A stretch of DNA of 64,000 nucleotides, taken from positions 310,001 through 374,000 of the forward strand of contig JADJKB010000008.1 in the NCBI GenBank assembly GCA_016706225.1, written 5' to 3'. Of this stretch, positions 14,902 through 23,788 are shown piece after piece; within the stretch, counting starts at the first letter, position 1; each line of letters begins with the position of its first letter. The DNA is from Myxococcales bacterium. Lineage in GTDB: Bacteria > Myxococcota_A > Polyangia > Polyangiales > Polyangiaceae. The notes beneath the pieces were generated by a model, which searched no databases, had not been told where the DNA came from, and saw nothing but the letters and a program-made list of their open reading frames with translations. A program made the position numbers and the translations under genes.

Positions 14902-17325
14902 TCACTTGCTCTTCTGCGTGATCATCAGCTGCACGCGGCGATTGCGTGCGCGATTGGCCGGGGACACGTTGGGAACCAGGGGTTTGTCCTGGCCATATCC
15001 CTTGGCCTCGAGCCGGCCTCCGTCCACGCCCAGCTTCATCAGGTTGTCGCGCACCGCGTCGGCGCGCTGCTGGCTGAGGCGCTGGTTGTACACCGGCGAG
15101 CCGGTGTTGTCCGTGTGCCCCTGGATCTCCAGCTTGGCGATCTCCGCGCGATTCTTGAGCACGTCGGCGATCTCTTCGAGCAGCGCAGCCGAGTCCGGCT
15201 CAATCGTGGCTGCGTCGTGGGCAAAGTGGACCTGCTTCTTCAGCTTCAGCTCGTTGGCTGCGACCGTGACGTTCGGCGCCTTCGGCCGTTTGTTCAGCGA
15301 GATGGTCGCCTTCAGGTCTTCCTGGGGTTTGACCTCGAGCTCGGTCACGCTGGTGAAGTACCCCTGGGCGGTGACCGTGATCTTGGCTGCACCCGGCGGC
15401 ACGTTCTCGAAGCGGAAGGCGCCGGAGCCGTCCGCTGCTAGCTCCAGCTCACGGTTGAGCATGTCCGTGATCTTCACGCTCGCGTTGGCGATGGGCTGCT
15501 GATTGTCGCCATCGACCAGTCCGCCGACGATGTTGCCCACCTTGGGCAGCGCCTCGAGCTCGCAGTTCATCGGCGTGACCGGTTGCTGGCCCATTGCGGG
15601 CGCGGGCGCCATTCCGGGCTGACCCATGCCGGGTTGCCCCATTCCGGGCTGACCCATGCCGGGCTGACCCATGCCGGGCTGACCCATGGCCGGAGCGCCC
15701 GGGTAACCCATCGGGGCTGCCATGGCGATCGTCGCCTGGCACTGGCCGTCGCGGTACCCGTCGGCCTTCACCGTGAAGGTGTAGGTGCCCGGCTCGAGGT
15801 TGATGGTGCGGAAGCTGCCGTCGTCGCTGCTGACCATGCCGCTCATGGCGCGCCCGTCGAAGCGGATGATGGCGTTTGCCACGGGGGTGTTCGCGCCCTT
15901 CTCGACCACGTGGCCCAGGATGTAGCGGTCTTGCGATGGCGCAGCCATTGGCGCCTTGTCCACCTGGACCTCCTTGATGATCGGCGGCTCCTTCTTGGTG
16001 TCCGCCGCCCAACCGAGGCCGAGGTAGAGCGTCCACGGCGACTCCGGTGCCACTTCTTGAATGAACTTGGACGTGGCTCCGGTGCCGATATCGAAACCAG
16101 CCAGGAGGCTCAGCCCGTCGATTCCCGGATAGGCCCGCGCTCCCAGCGTCACGCGGGAGGGCGACGAGGAGAAACCTGCGTCGTTGCCGAGGCAGCCGTC
16201 GCCGACTTCTTTCCGACTCTCGTTGCAGGTGTAGTTCTGCCGGTTCATCGGCACGTCGATGGTCCACTCGGCAAACGGGTGGATGTAGTCGAACATGCCC
16301 TCGAGCCCGAGCCCGATCTGGAAGCTGTCGACGCGGTTGATGTCCAGACCGTAGCGCTCGATGCGCGTAATCTTCTGACCCTTGCGCGCGCTCTCGGTGT
16401 CGCCGACCAGCTCGCCGGAGTTGTCGAACAGGTAACCCACGTTGGCGTTGAAGCGCAGCGGTACGCGGTCGTCGGGGTTGGTTCGGTTGTTCAGATCCGC
16501 CGTTGCGAGAGCGCGAATTGCGTAGCTGGTGCCGGAGCCGTCGAGCCCAACACCGCCGGTCCCGTTCAAGAGCCAGAGCTGCAGCTCTCCGCCGACGGAG
16601 AAGATGGAGTCGGGAGAATAGGGTAGAAATCCCTTCAACCCGAGGTTGGTGTCCCCAAGCACTTGGAGCAGTCGAGGCCGGCTCTGGTCGTTCTCCGTCG
16701 CCGATGCGTGGAAGCCCATGTAGGCCTCCAGGAACGGGAACAGGGTCGCGTTCATGCTCAGGTGCGCGCCGATGCGCGTGACCTCGTCGTCGCTCTTACC
16801 CTCGGGATTGGCGGCGACGTTGTAGTTGCACTGGCCGCCACCGCACAGGAAGTCCGAGCCTTTGAAGTAGCTGGTGATGAAACCAACGCGCAGCGAACCG
16901 GGTGCACCGGAGCCGGCGTACGACGTGTGCAAGAGGCCCGTCGACCCCTTGAGGTTGTTCTGAATCATCAGCGACGTGTGTCGCCACTGCCGCTCCGTCT
17001 CGGGATCCATCTCGGTGCTGCCACCGCCGGTCGTGGCGCCGCCCGATTGCATGCCGCCGCCGAGCGACCAGCTGGCGTTGCCGCTGGCGCCCGCTGCGTT
17101 GGGATCGCCGGCGGGTGCGCCGGCCGCGGGCGGGGCGCCCCAGCCCGGCTGTGCCGCGGGTGGGGGAGCCTCGGTGCCAGGCGCACCGGGCACGCCGGGC
17201 CCGGGTGCAGGAGCTGGCTCAGGCTGACCGCCGGGTGGAGGCGGCAGCGGCTGCTGCGCGAGCACCGCTGACGACAGAGTGAGCGAGGCAAGCAAGGACA
17301 GTGAGGCAAGACCGGAGCTTTTCAT
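14902..17325 (-). CDS. OmpA-family outer-membrane protein with carboxypeptidase-regulatory-like repeats
   Basis: 807 residues from ATG 17325, preceded by a 'gaggg' ribosome-binding site. Order: signal peptide ('LASLTLSSAVLAQQ'), Pro/Gly/Ala-rich linker (~25-80), a ~350-residue region likely to be a beta-barrel, and a first regulatory-like beta-sandwich ('GHVVEKGANTPVANAIIRFD'). Then come a Gly-Met-Gln-Pro repeat, a second sandwich ('GGLVDGDNQQPIANASVKIT') and a C-terminal OmpA peptidoglycan-binding domain ('LEIQGHTDNTG', 'RRVQLMITQK'). It probably links the outer membrane to peptidoglycan. The Cys pairs near the start of the barrel may form disulfides. Confidence 0.85.
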   Translation of the reverse strand: MKSSGLASLSLLASLTLSSAVLAQQPLPPPPGGQPEPAPAPGPGVPGAPGTEAPPPAAQPGWGAPPAAGAPAGDPNAAGASGNASWSLGGGMQSGGATTGGGSTEMDPETERQWRHTSLMIQNNLKGSTGLLHTSYAGSGAPGSLRVGFITSYFKGSDFLCGGGQCNYNVAANPEGKSDDEVTRIGAHLSMNATLFPFLEAYMGFHASATENDQSRPRLLQVLGDTNLGLKGFLPYSPDSIFSVGGELQLWLLNGTGGVGLDGSGTSYAIRALATADLNNRTNPDDRVPLRFNANVGYLFDNSGELVGDTESARKGQKITRIERYGLDINRVDSFQIGLGLEGMFDYIHPFAEWTIDVPMNRQNYTCNESRKEVGDGCLGNDAGFSSSPSRVTLGARAYPGIDGLSLLAGFDIGTGATSKFIQEVAPESPWTLYLGLGWAADTKKEPPIIKEVQVDKAPMAAPSQDRYILGHVVEKGANTPVANAIIRFDGRAMSGMVSSDDGSFRTINLEPGTYTFTVKADGYRDGQCQATIAMAAPMGYPGAPAMGQPGMGQPGMGQPGMGQPGMGQPGMAPAPAMGQQPVTPMNCELEALPKVGNIVGGLVDGDNQQPIANASVKITDMLNRELELAADGSGAFRFENVPPGAAKITVTAQGYFTSVTELEVKPQEDLKATISLNKRPKAPNVTVAANELKLKKQVHFAHDAATIEPDSAALLEEIADVLKNRAEIAKLEIQGHTDNTGSPVYNQRLSQQRADAVRDNLMKLGVDGGRLEAKGYGQDKPLVPNVSPANRARNRRVQLMITQKSK
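15611..15687 (-). repeat. 15-bp tandem repeat encoding GMGQP
   Basis: About five copies of a 15-bp unit ('ccgggctgacccatg' on the plus strand) lie inside the OmpA-family gene and encode repeated Gly-Met-Gly-Gln-Pro. Copies differ at one or two positions. The repeat sits between the two carboxypeptidase-regulatory-like domains and probably forms a flexible spacer. Confidence 0.8.
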
Positions 17326-17560
17326 TTTCCCTCGTTGGTCCACGCGGCTGGGCGAGCCCGTTTACTCGCTCCTCAACCACAATCGGGCGCCGTTTTAACA
17401 CCCTTTGTCGCGGCTCCGAAATGCGCGATTTCGTTCGGCTCGTCGCGGCCTGGGCTGGGTCCGCATCAGTGCAATTCGCCCCGAACCCGCGTCCCCGTGA
17501 TTTTCCAAGGGAATCTAGCTAGTTGGACTGAGCGAGCGGGGACGATAAGCTGCTGCGATC

Positions 17561-18535
17561 TTGAGTGACGTACTGATCGGAGTCAGGAACCTTCGGAAGG
17601 TCTTCCGCCAGGGCCTCTCGCGCCGGCGCGTCGAGGCCGTGAAGCAGGTCAGCTTCGAGGTTCGGCGCGGCGACATCTTCGGCTTCCTCGGACCGAACGG
17701 CGCCGGCAAGACCACCACCATCAAGATGCTGGCCGGCCTCATCACGCCGTCGTCGGGCGATGCGCACATCTTCGGTCACGCGATCCCGAGCCCGAAAGCG
17801 ATGGAGCGGGTCGGGTTCATGCCGGAAAATCCGTACGTCTACCCGTACCTGACCCCCATCGAGTTCGTCGAGATGTGTGCGCGCCTCTCCGGGCTCACCG
17901 GCGGAGCCGTTCGCGACCGCTCGCAGAAGGTCCTCGAACAAGTCGGCATCTGGTACGCGGCGGACCGACCGGTGCGCCGCCTCTCGAAGGGAATGCTCCA
18001 GCGCACGGGTCTGGCCGCGGCGTTGGTCGCCGATCCGGAGCTCTTGATCTTGGACGAGCCGATGAGTGGCCTCGACCCAGTTGGCCGCAAGGAGGTTCGC
18101 GACCTCATCCTGGAGGAGCGCAAGGCCGGTCGCACGATCTTCTTCTCCACGCACATCTTGAGCGACGTCGAGACGCTGTGTGATCACGTGACGATTCTGC
18201 GCCAAGGCAACGTGGTGGTGAGTGGCCGATTGAGTGAGTTGTTGAAGAGTGACGTCAAACGCACCGACGTGGTGGTGGTCGGTGCCGACGAGGCGGTCGA
18301 GGCGGAGGTGCGCGCGCTGGGTCACGCCTGCCGCCGCGCTGCAGACCGTTTGATCATCGAGGTGGAAGGGGAGCGGCGGGTGAACGATCTGCTGCGCCTG
18401 GTCCTTGGCAAGGACCTGCCCGTGGTGGAGGTGACACCCCGGCACGAGACCTTGGAGGACCTGTTCGTGCGCGAGGCGATCGACGAAAGCAGCGCCGAAA
18501 AGCACGCCGAGCCGGACGCAAATTCGGCGGCGTGA
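17561..18535 (+). CDS. ABC transporter ATP-binding protein (no permease next to it)
   Basis: 324 residues from TTG 17561; no ATG or GTG lies between the preceding stop and the conserved sequence. Walker A is 'GPNGAGKTT', the Q-loop region is 'VGFMPENPYVYPYL', the signature is 'LSKGMLQRTGLAAAL' and Walker B is 'LLILDEPMSGLD'. An ~80-residue C-terminal extension resembles the regulatory tail of ABC-2-type exporter ATPases. ABC-2 ATPases normally sit beside a membrane permease, but the flanking genes encode unrelated surface proteins, so its partner must be elsewhere. Substrate is unknown. Confidence 0.88.
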   Translation: MSDVLIGVRNLRKVFRQGLSRRRVEAVKQVSFEVRRGDIFGFLGPNGAGKTTTIKMLAGLITPSSGDAHIFGHAIPSPKAMERVGFMPENPYVYPYLTPIEFVEMCARLSGLTGGAVRDRSQKVLEQVGIWYAADRPVRRLSKGMLQRTGLAAALVADPELLILDEPMSGLDPVGRKEVRDLILEERKAGRTIFFSTHILSDVETLCDHVTILRQGNVVVSGRLSELLKSDVKRTDVVVVGADEAVEAEVRALGHACRRAADRLIIEVEGERRVNDLLRLVLGKDLPVVEVTPRHETLEDLFVREAIDESSAEKHAEPDANSAA

Positions 18536-18566
18536 GCCGATCTAGGCCATCGGTTATGCTGTGGGG

Positions 18567-19646
18567 ATGCGCACGTCCACTCGGCTGACACTGGCTGTAG
18601 GTCTGGGGTTGCTGATCGCAACGGCTTGCCTGGATCTGGGCAGCTCGGACGAGGCGCCGGCGGGCGGCGGTGGTGGCGGCGGAGGTAACGGCGGCTCCTC
18701 GGTTGGCGACGGCAGCTGGCCCGACGGCGCGGGCGGCACCGCTGCGTCGGGCGGTGGCGGCGCGACCGGCGGTGGCGGTACGGCCGGCGGTGGCGCTGCG
18801 CCGGGTGGCGGCGGCACGCCGAGCGGCGGCGGCACGACGAGCGGCGGCGGCGGCACGCCGAGCGGCGGCGGCGGCACGACGAGCGGTGGCGGCGGCACGC
18901 CGAGCGGTGGCGGCGGCACAACGAGTGGCGGCGGCACGACGAGCGGTGGCGGCGGCACGACGGGAACCGGCGGCACGCCGAGCTGGACGCTGTACGCCTT
19001 CAACTGGGGCAACGGTACCTGGTCAGTGCCCACGGCGCTCGACCTCGTCTGGACTGGAACGAATGCGCCACCGGCGACGGGCATCGCGGCGGTGGCTCAG
19101 CTCGAACACTTCGACCGCCTGCTCGTGTTCACCGAGGCCGGGAAGGTCCACGTGCGCAAGGGAGCGACGTGGCAGCCTGCGGTTTCGACGACCACCAAGT
19201 TCCCAGCGCTGGTGGGGCTGACTCTCGGGTCGGTGTATCACCTCGCGTCGGCGCCCGGTAAGCCACTGGGCGAGAGTCTCACCTTCGTCGCGAATCCAAC
19301 CGCGGTGCTCTACGACTACAACGCCGACGACAGCGTCGCGTTCAACGTCAAGGTGACGATGAGCGACGAAGCCGCGCCGGGCCCGCCGCAGAAGACGGGC
19401 ACGATCTTGTGGGACTTCGAGGTGCGCGACCCATCGCTGATCGGCACGGCCAACTACTTCCTCGGCTACTACGGCTATTCGAACGGCACGGTCTACCAGC
19501 TGGACGCGGCGGCGGCGTGGAAGTCCTGGCCCGCGGCGTCGGCGCCGTTCTTCGCCGGCAAGGCCAACGCGCCGACGTCTACCAAGCTGCGTGCCGCTTG
19601 GTTCGACGTCAAACAGAACCGCGCGTACTTCGTCGGGCCGGGTTAG
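18567..19646 (+). CDS. Lipoprotein with Gly/Ser/Thr-rich linker, unknown C-terminal domain
   Basis: 359 residues from ATG 18567; a GTG six bases upstream is less likely. The signal peptide ends in 'LIATAC', a fair lipobox. Residues ~30-140 are almost pure Gly with Ser/Thr ('GGGGTPSGGGGTTSGGG'). The remaining ~220 residues form a globular domain ('TLYAFNWGNGTWSVPTALDL', 'LLVFTEAGKVHVRKGATWQP') with beta-propeller-like strands and no recognised family. It is probably anchored in the outer membrane with the domain held away from the surface by the linker. It starts 31 bp after the ABC gene. Confidence 0.75.
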   Translation: MRTSTRLTLAVGLGLLIATACLDLGSSDEAPAGGGGGGGGNGGSSVGDGSWPDGAGGTAASGGGGATGGGGTAGGGAAPGGGGTPSGGGTTSGGGGTPSGGGGTTSGGGGTPSGGGGTTSGGGTTSGGGGTTGTGGTPSWTLYAFNWGNGTWSVPTALDLVWTGTNAPPATGIAAVAQLEHFDRLLVFTEAGKVHVRKGATWQPAVSTTTKFPALVGLTLGSVYHLASAPGKPLGESLTFVANPTAVLYDYNADDSVAFNVKVTMSDEAAPGPPQKTGTILWDFEVRDPSLIGTANYFLGYYGYSNGTVYQLDAAAAWKSWPAASAPFFAGKANAPTSTKLRAAWFDVKQNRAYFVGPG

Positions 19647-19682
19647 GCGCCGGCGCGCCGTCCGGGTCCTGCCGACGCGCGC

Positions 19683-21263
19683 TCAGCCGCGTCGTTTCCC
19701 GAGCACGGCCTTGACCGTGGTTAGATCCGCCTTGCCCAGCTCGCGGCTGACGAGCAGCAGCGCGACGTACACGACACCCAGCGCGGCCGCGTAGCCGATC
19801 GTCACGACCTTGCCGGCGTGCGGGAGAGAGCGCCCCAGCGTGATCGTCAGCGCCATCGCACCGACCACCCGCACGATCGAGGCGATGGGAGCCACGGCAC
19901 CCGCCGTGCGCAGGACCAGGATGCCGGCGCCCAACGTCGCGAGCACCAGCCCGCTGGTCGTTGCGAACGCGGTGCGCCAGAGCAGCTCGGCGCCGAAGTC
20001 CGTGCCGCGCACCCGGGCGAAACACAGGACGACCACCAGCACGAACGCAACCAGCGTGATGGTCATGCTGGCGATCTCGCGTTTCAAGCTGTTCAGTACC
20101 GTGGTCAAGATGCCGAAGATCGCGAACGCGCCGAACCCCAGCGTCAACAGCTGCATCGAACGCGCGCCGAGCTCGGCGGCCTGAGCCGGGAACACCACGC
20201 GCAGCAGCGGTCCCGCCAGCCCCGACGTCACACTCACCATCAGGCCCATGAGCACGAGGGCGAGGCGAAGCCCGGCGCGCACGTAGCGCGCGACCGCGTG
20301 GCGATCCCCGTCCCGGTGCGCCGTGGCGAGCATCGGAAATAGAATGAAGGTCACGGCCAGGAGCAGCTGGTACGGCAGGAAGCTGAAGAGCTGTGTCGCG
20401 CGATAGGCACCCACGATCGGGTCCGCGGCCTCTGGCCCGAGCCCCGCTGCGAGCGCCGATTCGGCGGCGAACGCCCGGAGCAGGGTCAGGTCCGCTTGCA
20501 ACAGCAGATTCAAGAGCGTCTGCCCGAGCAAGAGCGGCGCGATGAACGCGAGGTGCTGGCGGACACTGGGACCGCCAGCACCCGCCTTGCCAATCCCGAC
20601 GAGGCCGAGCGCAACCAGAAGGATGACGGCTGACGCGCCGACGAACCCTGCGCTCGCCCCCGCGACCTTGCTGCCGAACGGCGAGGCCAGGAGCAGCGCG
20701 CCCGTGACGAGGGCCACGGTTCGAACGGTAGCGTAGACCATGTCGAGGCCCGCCTGCCATACGAAGCGCTTCTGACCATTCAGCACGCCGATCAGCGGCG
20801 TGTACAGGCTGTAGAGCAGCACCACACCGCTCACGATGCGCAAGGCCGGGATCAGATGCGGTGCTCCGGTCGCTTCACCGATGGGACGCGCGAGCAGGAA
20901 AAATCCGAGACCGAGCGGCAGCGCAAAAGCGGCGTGCACGCCGAGCGTGCGGCGGATGGCCTGGGGCTGTTCCTGGTCGGGTGACTGCGCGACGGCGCGA
21001 CTCACACCTTGGATGCTGGTGGAGACGATGGGGTTGTAGGCGATGCTCGAGATGCTGAGCACGCTCGACAGCGCACCGTAGCCGTCGAGGCCGAGCACCC
21101 GCGGCAGAATGACTTGCTGCACCAGCCCGACCAGGATGAAGTAGATCTTCGCGGAGGCGACAGCGAGGCCGCCGCGTCCTGCGGCGCGCGTGACCTCCGC
21201 CTGGCTCGGGGCATTCGAGTCGGTGGGCGGAGTCGGCGCTTGGCTTTCGGTCTCGGTCGTCAC
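19683..21263 (-). CDS. Polysaccharide/lipid flippase of the MATE/Wzx/MurJ superfamily
   Basis: About 526 residues from GTG 21263. The frame opens farther upstream, but those codons overlap the promoter region of the divergent gene. Roughly 14 hydrophobic helices are visible, beginning 'SAKIYFILVGLVQQVILPRV' with the 'GLDGYGALSSVLSI' loop typical of polysaccharide flippases. Such proteins move lipid-linked sugars across the inner membrane. No glycosyltransferases are adjacent, so its substrate cannot be read from context. It is convergent with the preceding lipoprotein gene (36-bp gap). Confidence 0.82.
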   Translation of the reverse strand: MTTETESQAPTPPTDSNAPSQAEVTRAAGRGGLAVASAKIYFILVGLVQQVILPRVLGLDGYGALSSVLSISSIAYNPIVSTSIQGVSRAVAQSPDQEQPQAIRRTLGVHAAFALPLGLGFFLLARPIGEATGAPHLIPALRIVSGVVLLYSLYTPLIGVLNGQKRFVWQAGLDMVYATVRTVALVTGALLLASPFGSKVAGASAGFVGASAVILLVALGLVGIGKAGAGGPSVRQHLAFIAPLLLGQTLLNLLLQADLTLLRAFAAESALAAGLGPEAADPIVGAYRATQLFSFLPYQLLLAVTFILFPMLATAHRDGDRHAVARYVRAGLRLALVLMGLMVSVTSGLAGPLLRVVFPAQAAELGARSMQLLTLGFGAFAIFGILTTVLNSLKREIASMTITLVAFVLVVVLCFARVRGTDFGAELLWRTAFATTSGLVLATLGAGILVLRTAGAVAPIASIVRVVGAMALTITLGRSLPHAGKVVTIGYAAALGVVYVALLLVSRELGKADLTTVKAVLGKRRG

Positions 21264-21373
21264 GGGTCCTTGCGCCTTGTCACCCGCGCATCGTGTCCGG
21301 GTCAATTTCTTGTGCGGCGGCGGGATTTTCAACGTCGATTGCGCGCGGGGGCCGCTTCCACGACTATGGGACA

Positions 21374-22948
21374 ATGCTCAGATCCGTACGCCTCGGGGGG
21401 CTCGTCGGCTGCGTGATGCTCGGGGCCTGCGGGCAGCTGCTCGGTTATGACGACGTCGAGTTCGGCGCCACGGGCGGCGCCAAGCCTGGCAGCGGCGGCA
21501 TGGCTGGTGCGGCGACCGGTGGTGTCGGCGGTGGCAGCGGCGGCTCGTTGGGCGGGGCACCGAGTGGTGGCGCGGCCGGTTCGCTGGGAGGTGCGGCGAG
21601 CGGTGGGGCAGCCGGCGCGGGCGGGACCACGTCGAGCGGTGGCACGACTGCGACCGGTGGCACGACGTCGAGCGGTGGCACGACTGCGACCGGTGGCACG
21701 ACGTCGAGCGGTGGCACGACTGCGACCGGTGGAAGCGGAGGCATCACAGGGTCTGGTGGAACGACGTCGACGGGTGGGACGACGTCGACGGGTGGAACGA
21801 CGTCGACGGGCGGGACGACGTCGACGGGCGGGACGACGTCGACGGGTGGAACGACGTCGACGGGTGGGACTGGAGGCACTTGCACGGGCGGCGTCGTGGA
21901 AAAGACTGTCGCGGCGGCCGGCTCACCCGGAGGCACACCGATGTACGGCGCGGTGATGCCGAGTGGTGACACGGCGATCGCGTGGGCGAACGGCGGCAAC
22001 ATCTACGTGACACGGGTGAACGCCGCCGGCACGAAGCTGGGCGCAGACTACAGCGCACCGGGCCTGCATGTGCACGGTTTCACGGCCACGAACGACGGCT
22101 ACGCAATGCTCGTCGCGCGCGGCACGGACAACCTGTATTTCGTCAAGCTCACGACCAGCGGCAGCATCGCCTCGGAGAAGATGCTGACCGGCTCGTGCAA
22201 CCACGCGACCGTTGGCTGCGAGTGGTACGACTACAACGGGTCGTTCTTTGCTGACGGCGGGCGGCTGCACTTCACCGGCGGCGCGTACACGGCCTACTTC
22301 CCGATTTATCGACGCTGGCCCGACAACATCGCCCACACGGGCGACACGCTCCGCAACCTGGATCTCACGGGCACGGCGACCGCGGGGGGATGGAGCTGGG
22401 GGTGCAGTCATTCCCTCGACGTACGGCTCGCTCAGAGTGGTGCGACCGTAGGTCCGGTTTGTCTCTCGGACTGTTACGCGCAGAAGGCGATCTTGTGGAG
22501 TGACAGCAAGGTCATCTCGAGTGAGCCGAGTGGCAACTGCTCGGGCTCGAGCGGCGCGGCGCTCGGCGGCTTTGTGGCGGTGAGCGGTGGTTACTGGTTG
22601 ACGTACGTCTCGCCCGAGACTCGACCGAACAAGGACATTGCGGTCGCGAAGGTCGACACGGCGGGCAACGTGTCGACGAAGGTGTGGCTGACGAGCAACA
22701 CGACGGACGACGACTCCGCGCATCTGGTCGCGTTCAAGGGCGGTCTGCTCGCAGCCTGGCGCACGGGGGCGACCCGCACCTTGCAGGAGCTCGACATCAA
22801 CACGGGCGCTCCCGTCGGCGCGCCGGTCACGGTGACCAGCGCCTTCCGCGCGAAGGACGATTTCCTGAGTTACCCGGACGGTGACGCCGGCTGGGTTTAC
22901 GGCTCCGGCGCAAACATCGTCGTGGCTCGCTACACGAAATGCCCCTGA
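21374..22948 (+). CDS. Lipoprotein with Gly/Thr/Ser repeat linker and beta-rich C-terminal domain
   Basis: 524 residues from ATG 21374. The signal peptide ends in 'GCVMLGAC', followed by 'GQLLGYDDVEF', a mature N-terminus seen in many myxobacterial lipoproteins. Residues ~40-180 are Gly-rich and then strictly repetitive (TTSSGGTTATGG and TTSTGG units). The C-terminal ~330 residues look like a beta-propeller ('GDTAIAWANGGNIYVTRVNA', 'LVARGTDNLYFVKLTTSGSI') with several Cys residues. No enzymatic motif is seen. It is divergent from the flippase, with ~110 bp between the starts. Confidence 0.78.
   Translation: MLRSVRLGGLVGCVMLGACGQLLGYDDVEFGATGGAKPGSGGMAGAATGGVGGGSGGSLGGAPSGGAAGSLGGAASGGAAGAGGTTSSGGTTATGGTTSSGGTTATGGTTSSGGTTATGGSGGITGSGGTTSTGGTTSTGGTTSTGGTTSTGGTTSTGGTTSTGGTGGTCTGGVVEKTVAAAGSPGGTPMYGAVMPSGDTAIAWANGGNIYVTRVNAAGTKLGADYSAPGLHVHGFTATNDGYAMLVARGTDNLYFVKLTTSGSIASEKMLTGSCNHATVGCEWYDYNGSFFADGGRLHFTGGAYTAYFPIYRRWPDNIAHTGDTLRNLDLTGTATAGGWSWGCSHSLDVRLAQSGATVGPVCLSDCYAQKAILWSDSKVISSEPSGNCSGSSGAALGGFVAVSGGYWLTYVSPETRPNKDIAVAKVDTAGNVSTKVWLTSNTTDDDSAHLVAFKGGLLAAWRTGATRTLQELDINTGAPVGAPVTVTSAFRAKDDFLSYPDGDAGWVYGSGANIVVARYTKCP
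21629..21734 (+). repeat. 36-bp tandem repeat encoding TTSSGGTTATGG
   Basis: Three near-identical copies of a 36-bp unit within the lipoprotein linker. The unit is in frame, so loss or gain of copies would change linker length without breaking the gene. Confidence 0.85.
21761..21868 (+). repeat. 18-bp tandem repeat encoding TTSTGG, six copies
   Basis: Six consecutive 18-bp units ('acgacgtcgacgggtggg' with single-base variants) follow the 36-bp array in the same linker. Near-perfect nucleotide identity, not only amino-acid identity, suggests recent expansion by slippage or unequal recombination. Confidence 0.88.
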
Positions 22949-23009
22949 AGTCCCGCGTATTTCAAGGCGCTTGACGAAGCGAGATCCCTGAATACCCTTA
23001 GCGCCCCAT

Positions 23010-23082
23010 TCCAGCTTAGCTCAGTCGGTAGAGCAGGCGGCTGTTAACCGCCGGGTCCCTGGTTCGAGTCCAGGAGCTGGAG
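23010..23082 (+). tRNA. tRNA-Asn (anticodon GTT)
   Basis: A complete cloverleaf: acceptor stem 'tccagct' (23010-23016) pairs with 'agctgga' (23075-23081), the D arm has 'gctcagtcggtagagc', the anticodon loop 'ctgttaacc' gives GTT, and the T arm 'cctggttcgagtccagg' is canonical. G at 23082 is the discriminator and CCA is not encoded in full. T5 follows, then an 8-bp hairpin 'gcccaagg'/'ccttgggc' (23090-23112) that may help 3' end formation. The gene lies at the point where core genes give way to the accessory region, a common integration site for islands. Confidence 0.95.
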
Positions 23083-23112
23083 CATTTTTGCCCAAGGCGA
23101 ACACCCTTGGGC

Positions 23113-23740
23113 GCCAGGTTCACAAGGGGCCTCGTCGAGATGATCGGCGAGGCCCTTCGCTTCTTCCCGTTGTTTCGCGGGGCTTTGCGCCGTCTCGGTG
23201 ATCGGCGCGTGCTCGGTGGGCGGTGATGTTCAGAGCACGAGGTCGCGCGCGAGCTGCTTCGCGACGCCCGAAGGGCGGCTCTGAGGGCCAGAGAGCCGGT
23301 CTCGGCTCTGCGAGTCGGATTTAACAGAGCGCGGCTCTGAGTTTTACAACTCGAACCTTGCCGACCACCGACCCGTTGCTTCACAGGACGCGGGTCGTTG
23401 ACGTCGCTCGGGTTCTCATCGTCGGGCGCGACGCTCAGAGCACGGGCCCGAAATGGATCGCGTCTGCCGTTCGGTTGCTGCCTACCGAAATGGCTCTGGG
23501 TTAGCAGCGGCTGTAAAGCTCAGAGTCGCGAAGCCGACCGCCGTGCTCGTGCTCTCGCGCTTGGATGAACCGCGAAGACCGGCCAGGTGGTCGAGCTGTG
23601 ATCGTCTGCGCCGCCGGCGACATCCACGGAGCTCTCGACAGGCTCTTCGAGGACTGTCCTCACCTTCGACGAGGCGCTCGGGCGTGCGCTTCGAGTGGGT
23701 GCTGTACGTCGGGGTTTCGGTGTGTGGCCGGACGAGGATC
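23113..23740. other. Intergenic stretch, no gene supported
   Basis: About 630 bp between the tRNA hairpin and the ArsR promoter. Open frames here show no family motif. The stretch 23270-23345 holds several copies of 'gctctg' and its complement 'cagagc', forming short imperfect hairpins, and 'gctcagag'-type words recur near 23430 and 23517. It may be decayed island DNA. Confidence 0.45.
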
Positions 23741-23788
23741 TTGCGCGCGACCATGCATCTCACTATACTGAACCACATGGTGCAGTAT
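23741..23788 (+). promoter_or_regulatory. Promoter and palindromic operator overlapping the ArsR-type start codon
   Basis: 'ttgcgc' (23741-23746) and 'tatact' (23764-23769) form a -35/-10 pair with an ideal 17-bp spacer. A near-perfect 24-bp palindrome covers 23765-23788: outer arms 'atactg' and 'cagtat', inner arms 'acca' and 'tggt', with the ATG at its centre. The predicted transcript start falls at or next to the ATG, so the mRNA may be leaderless and repression would block both the -10 and initiation (inference). Confidence 0.65.

Noticed and set aside
21629..21868. Regular repeats suggesting a CRISPR array
   Set aside because: Units are contiguous with no unique spacers, are in frame, and encode a Gly/Thr linker; no cas gene is nearby.
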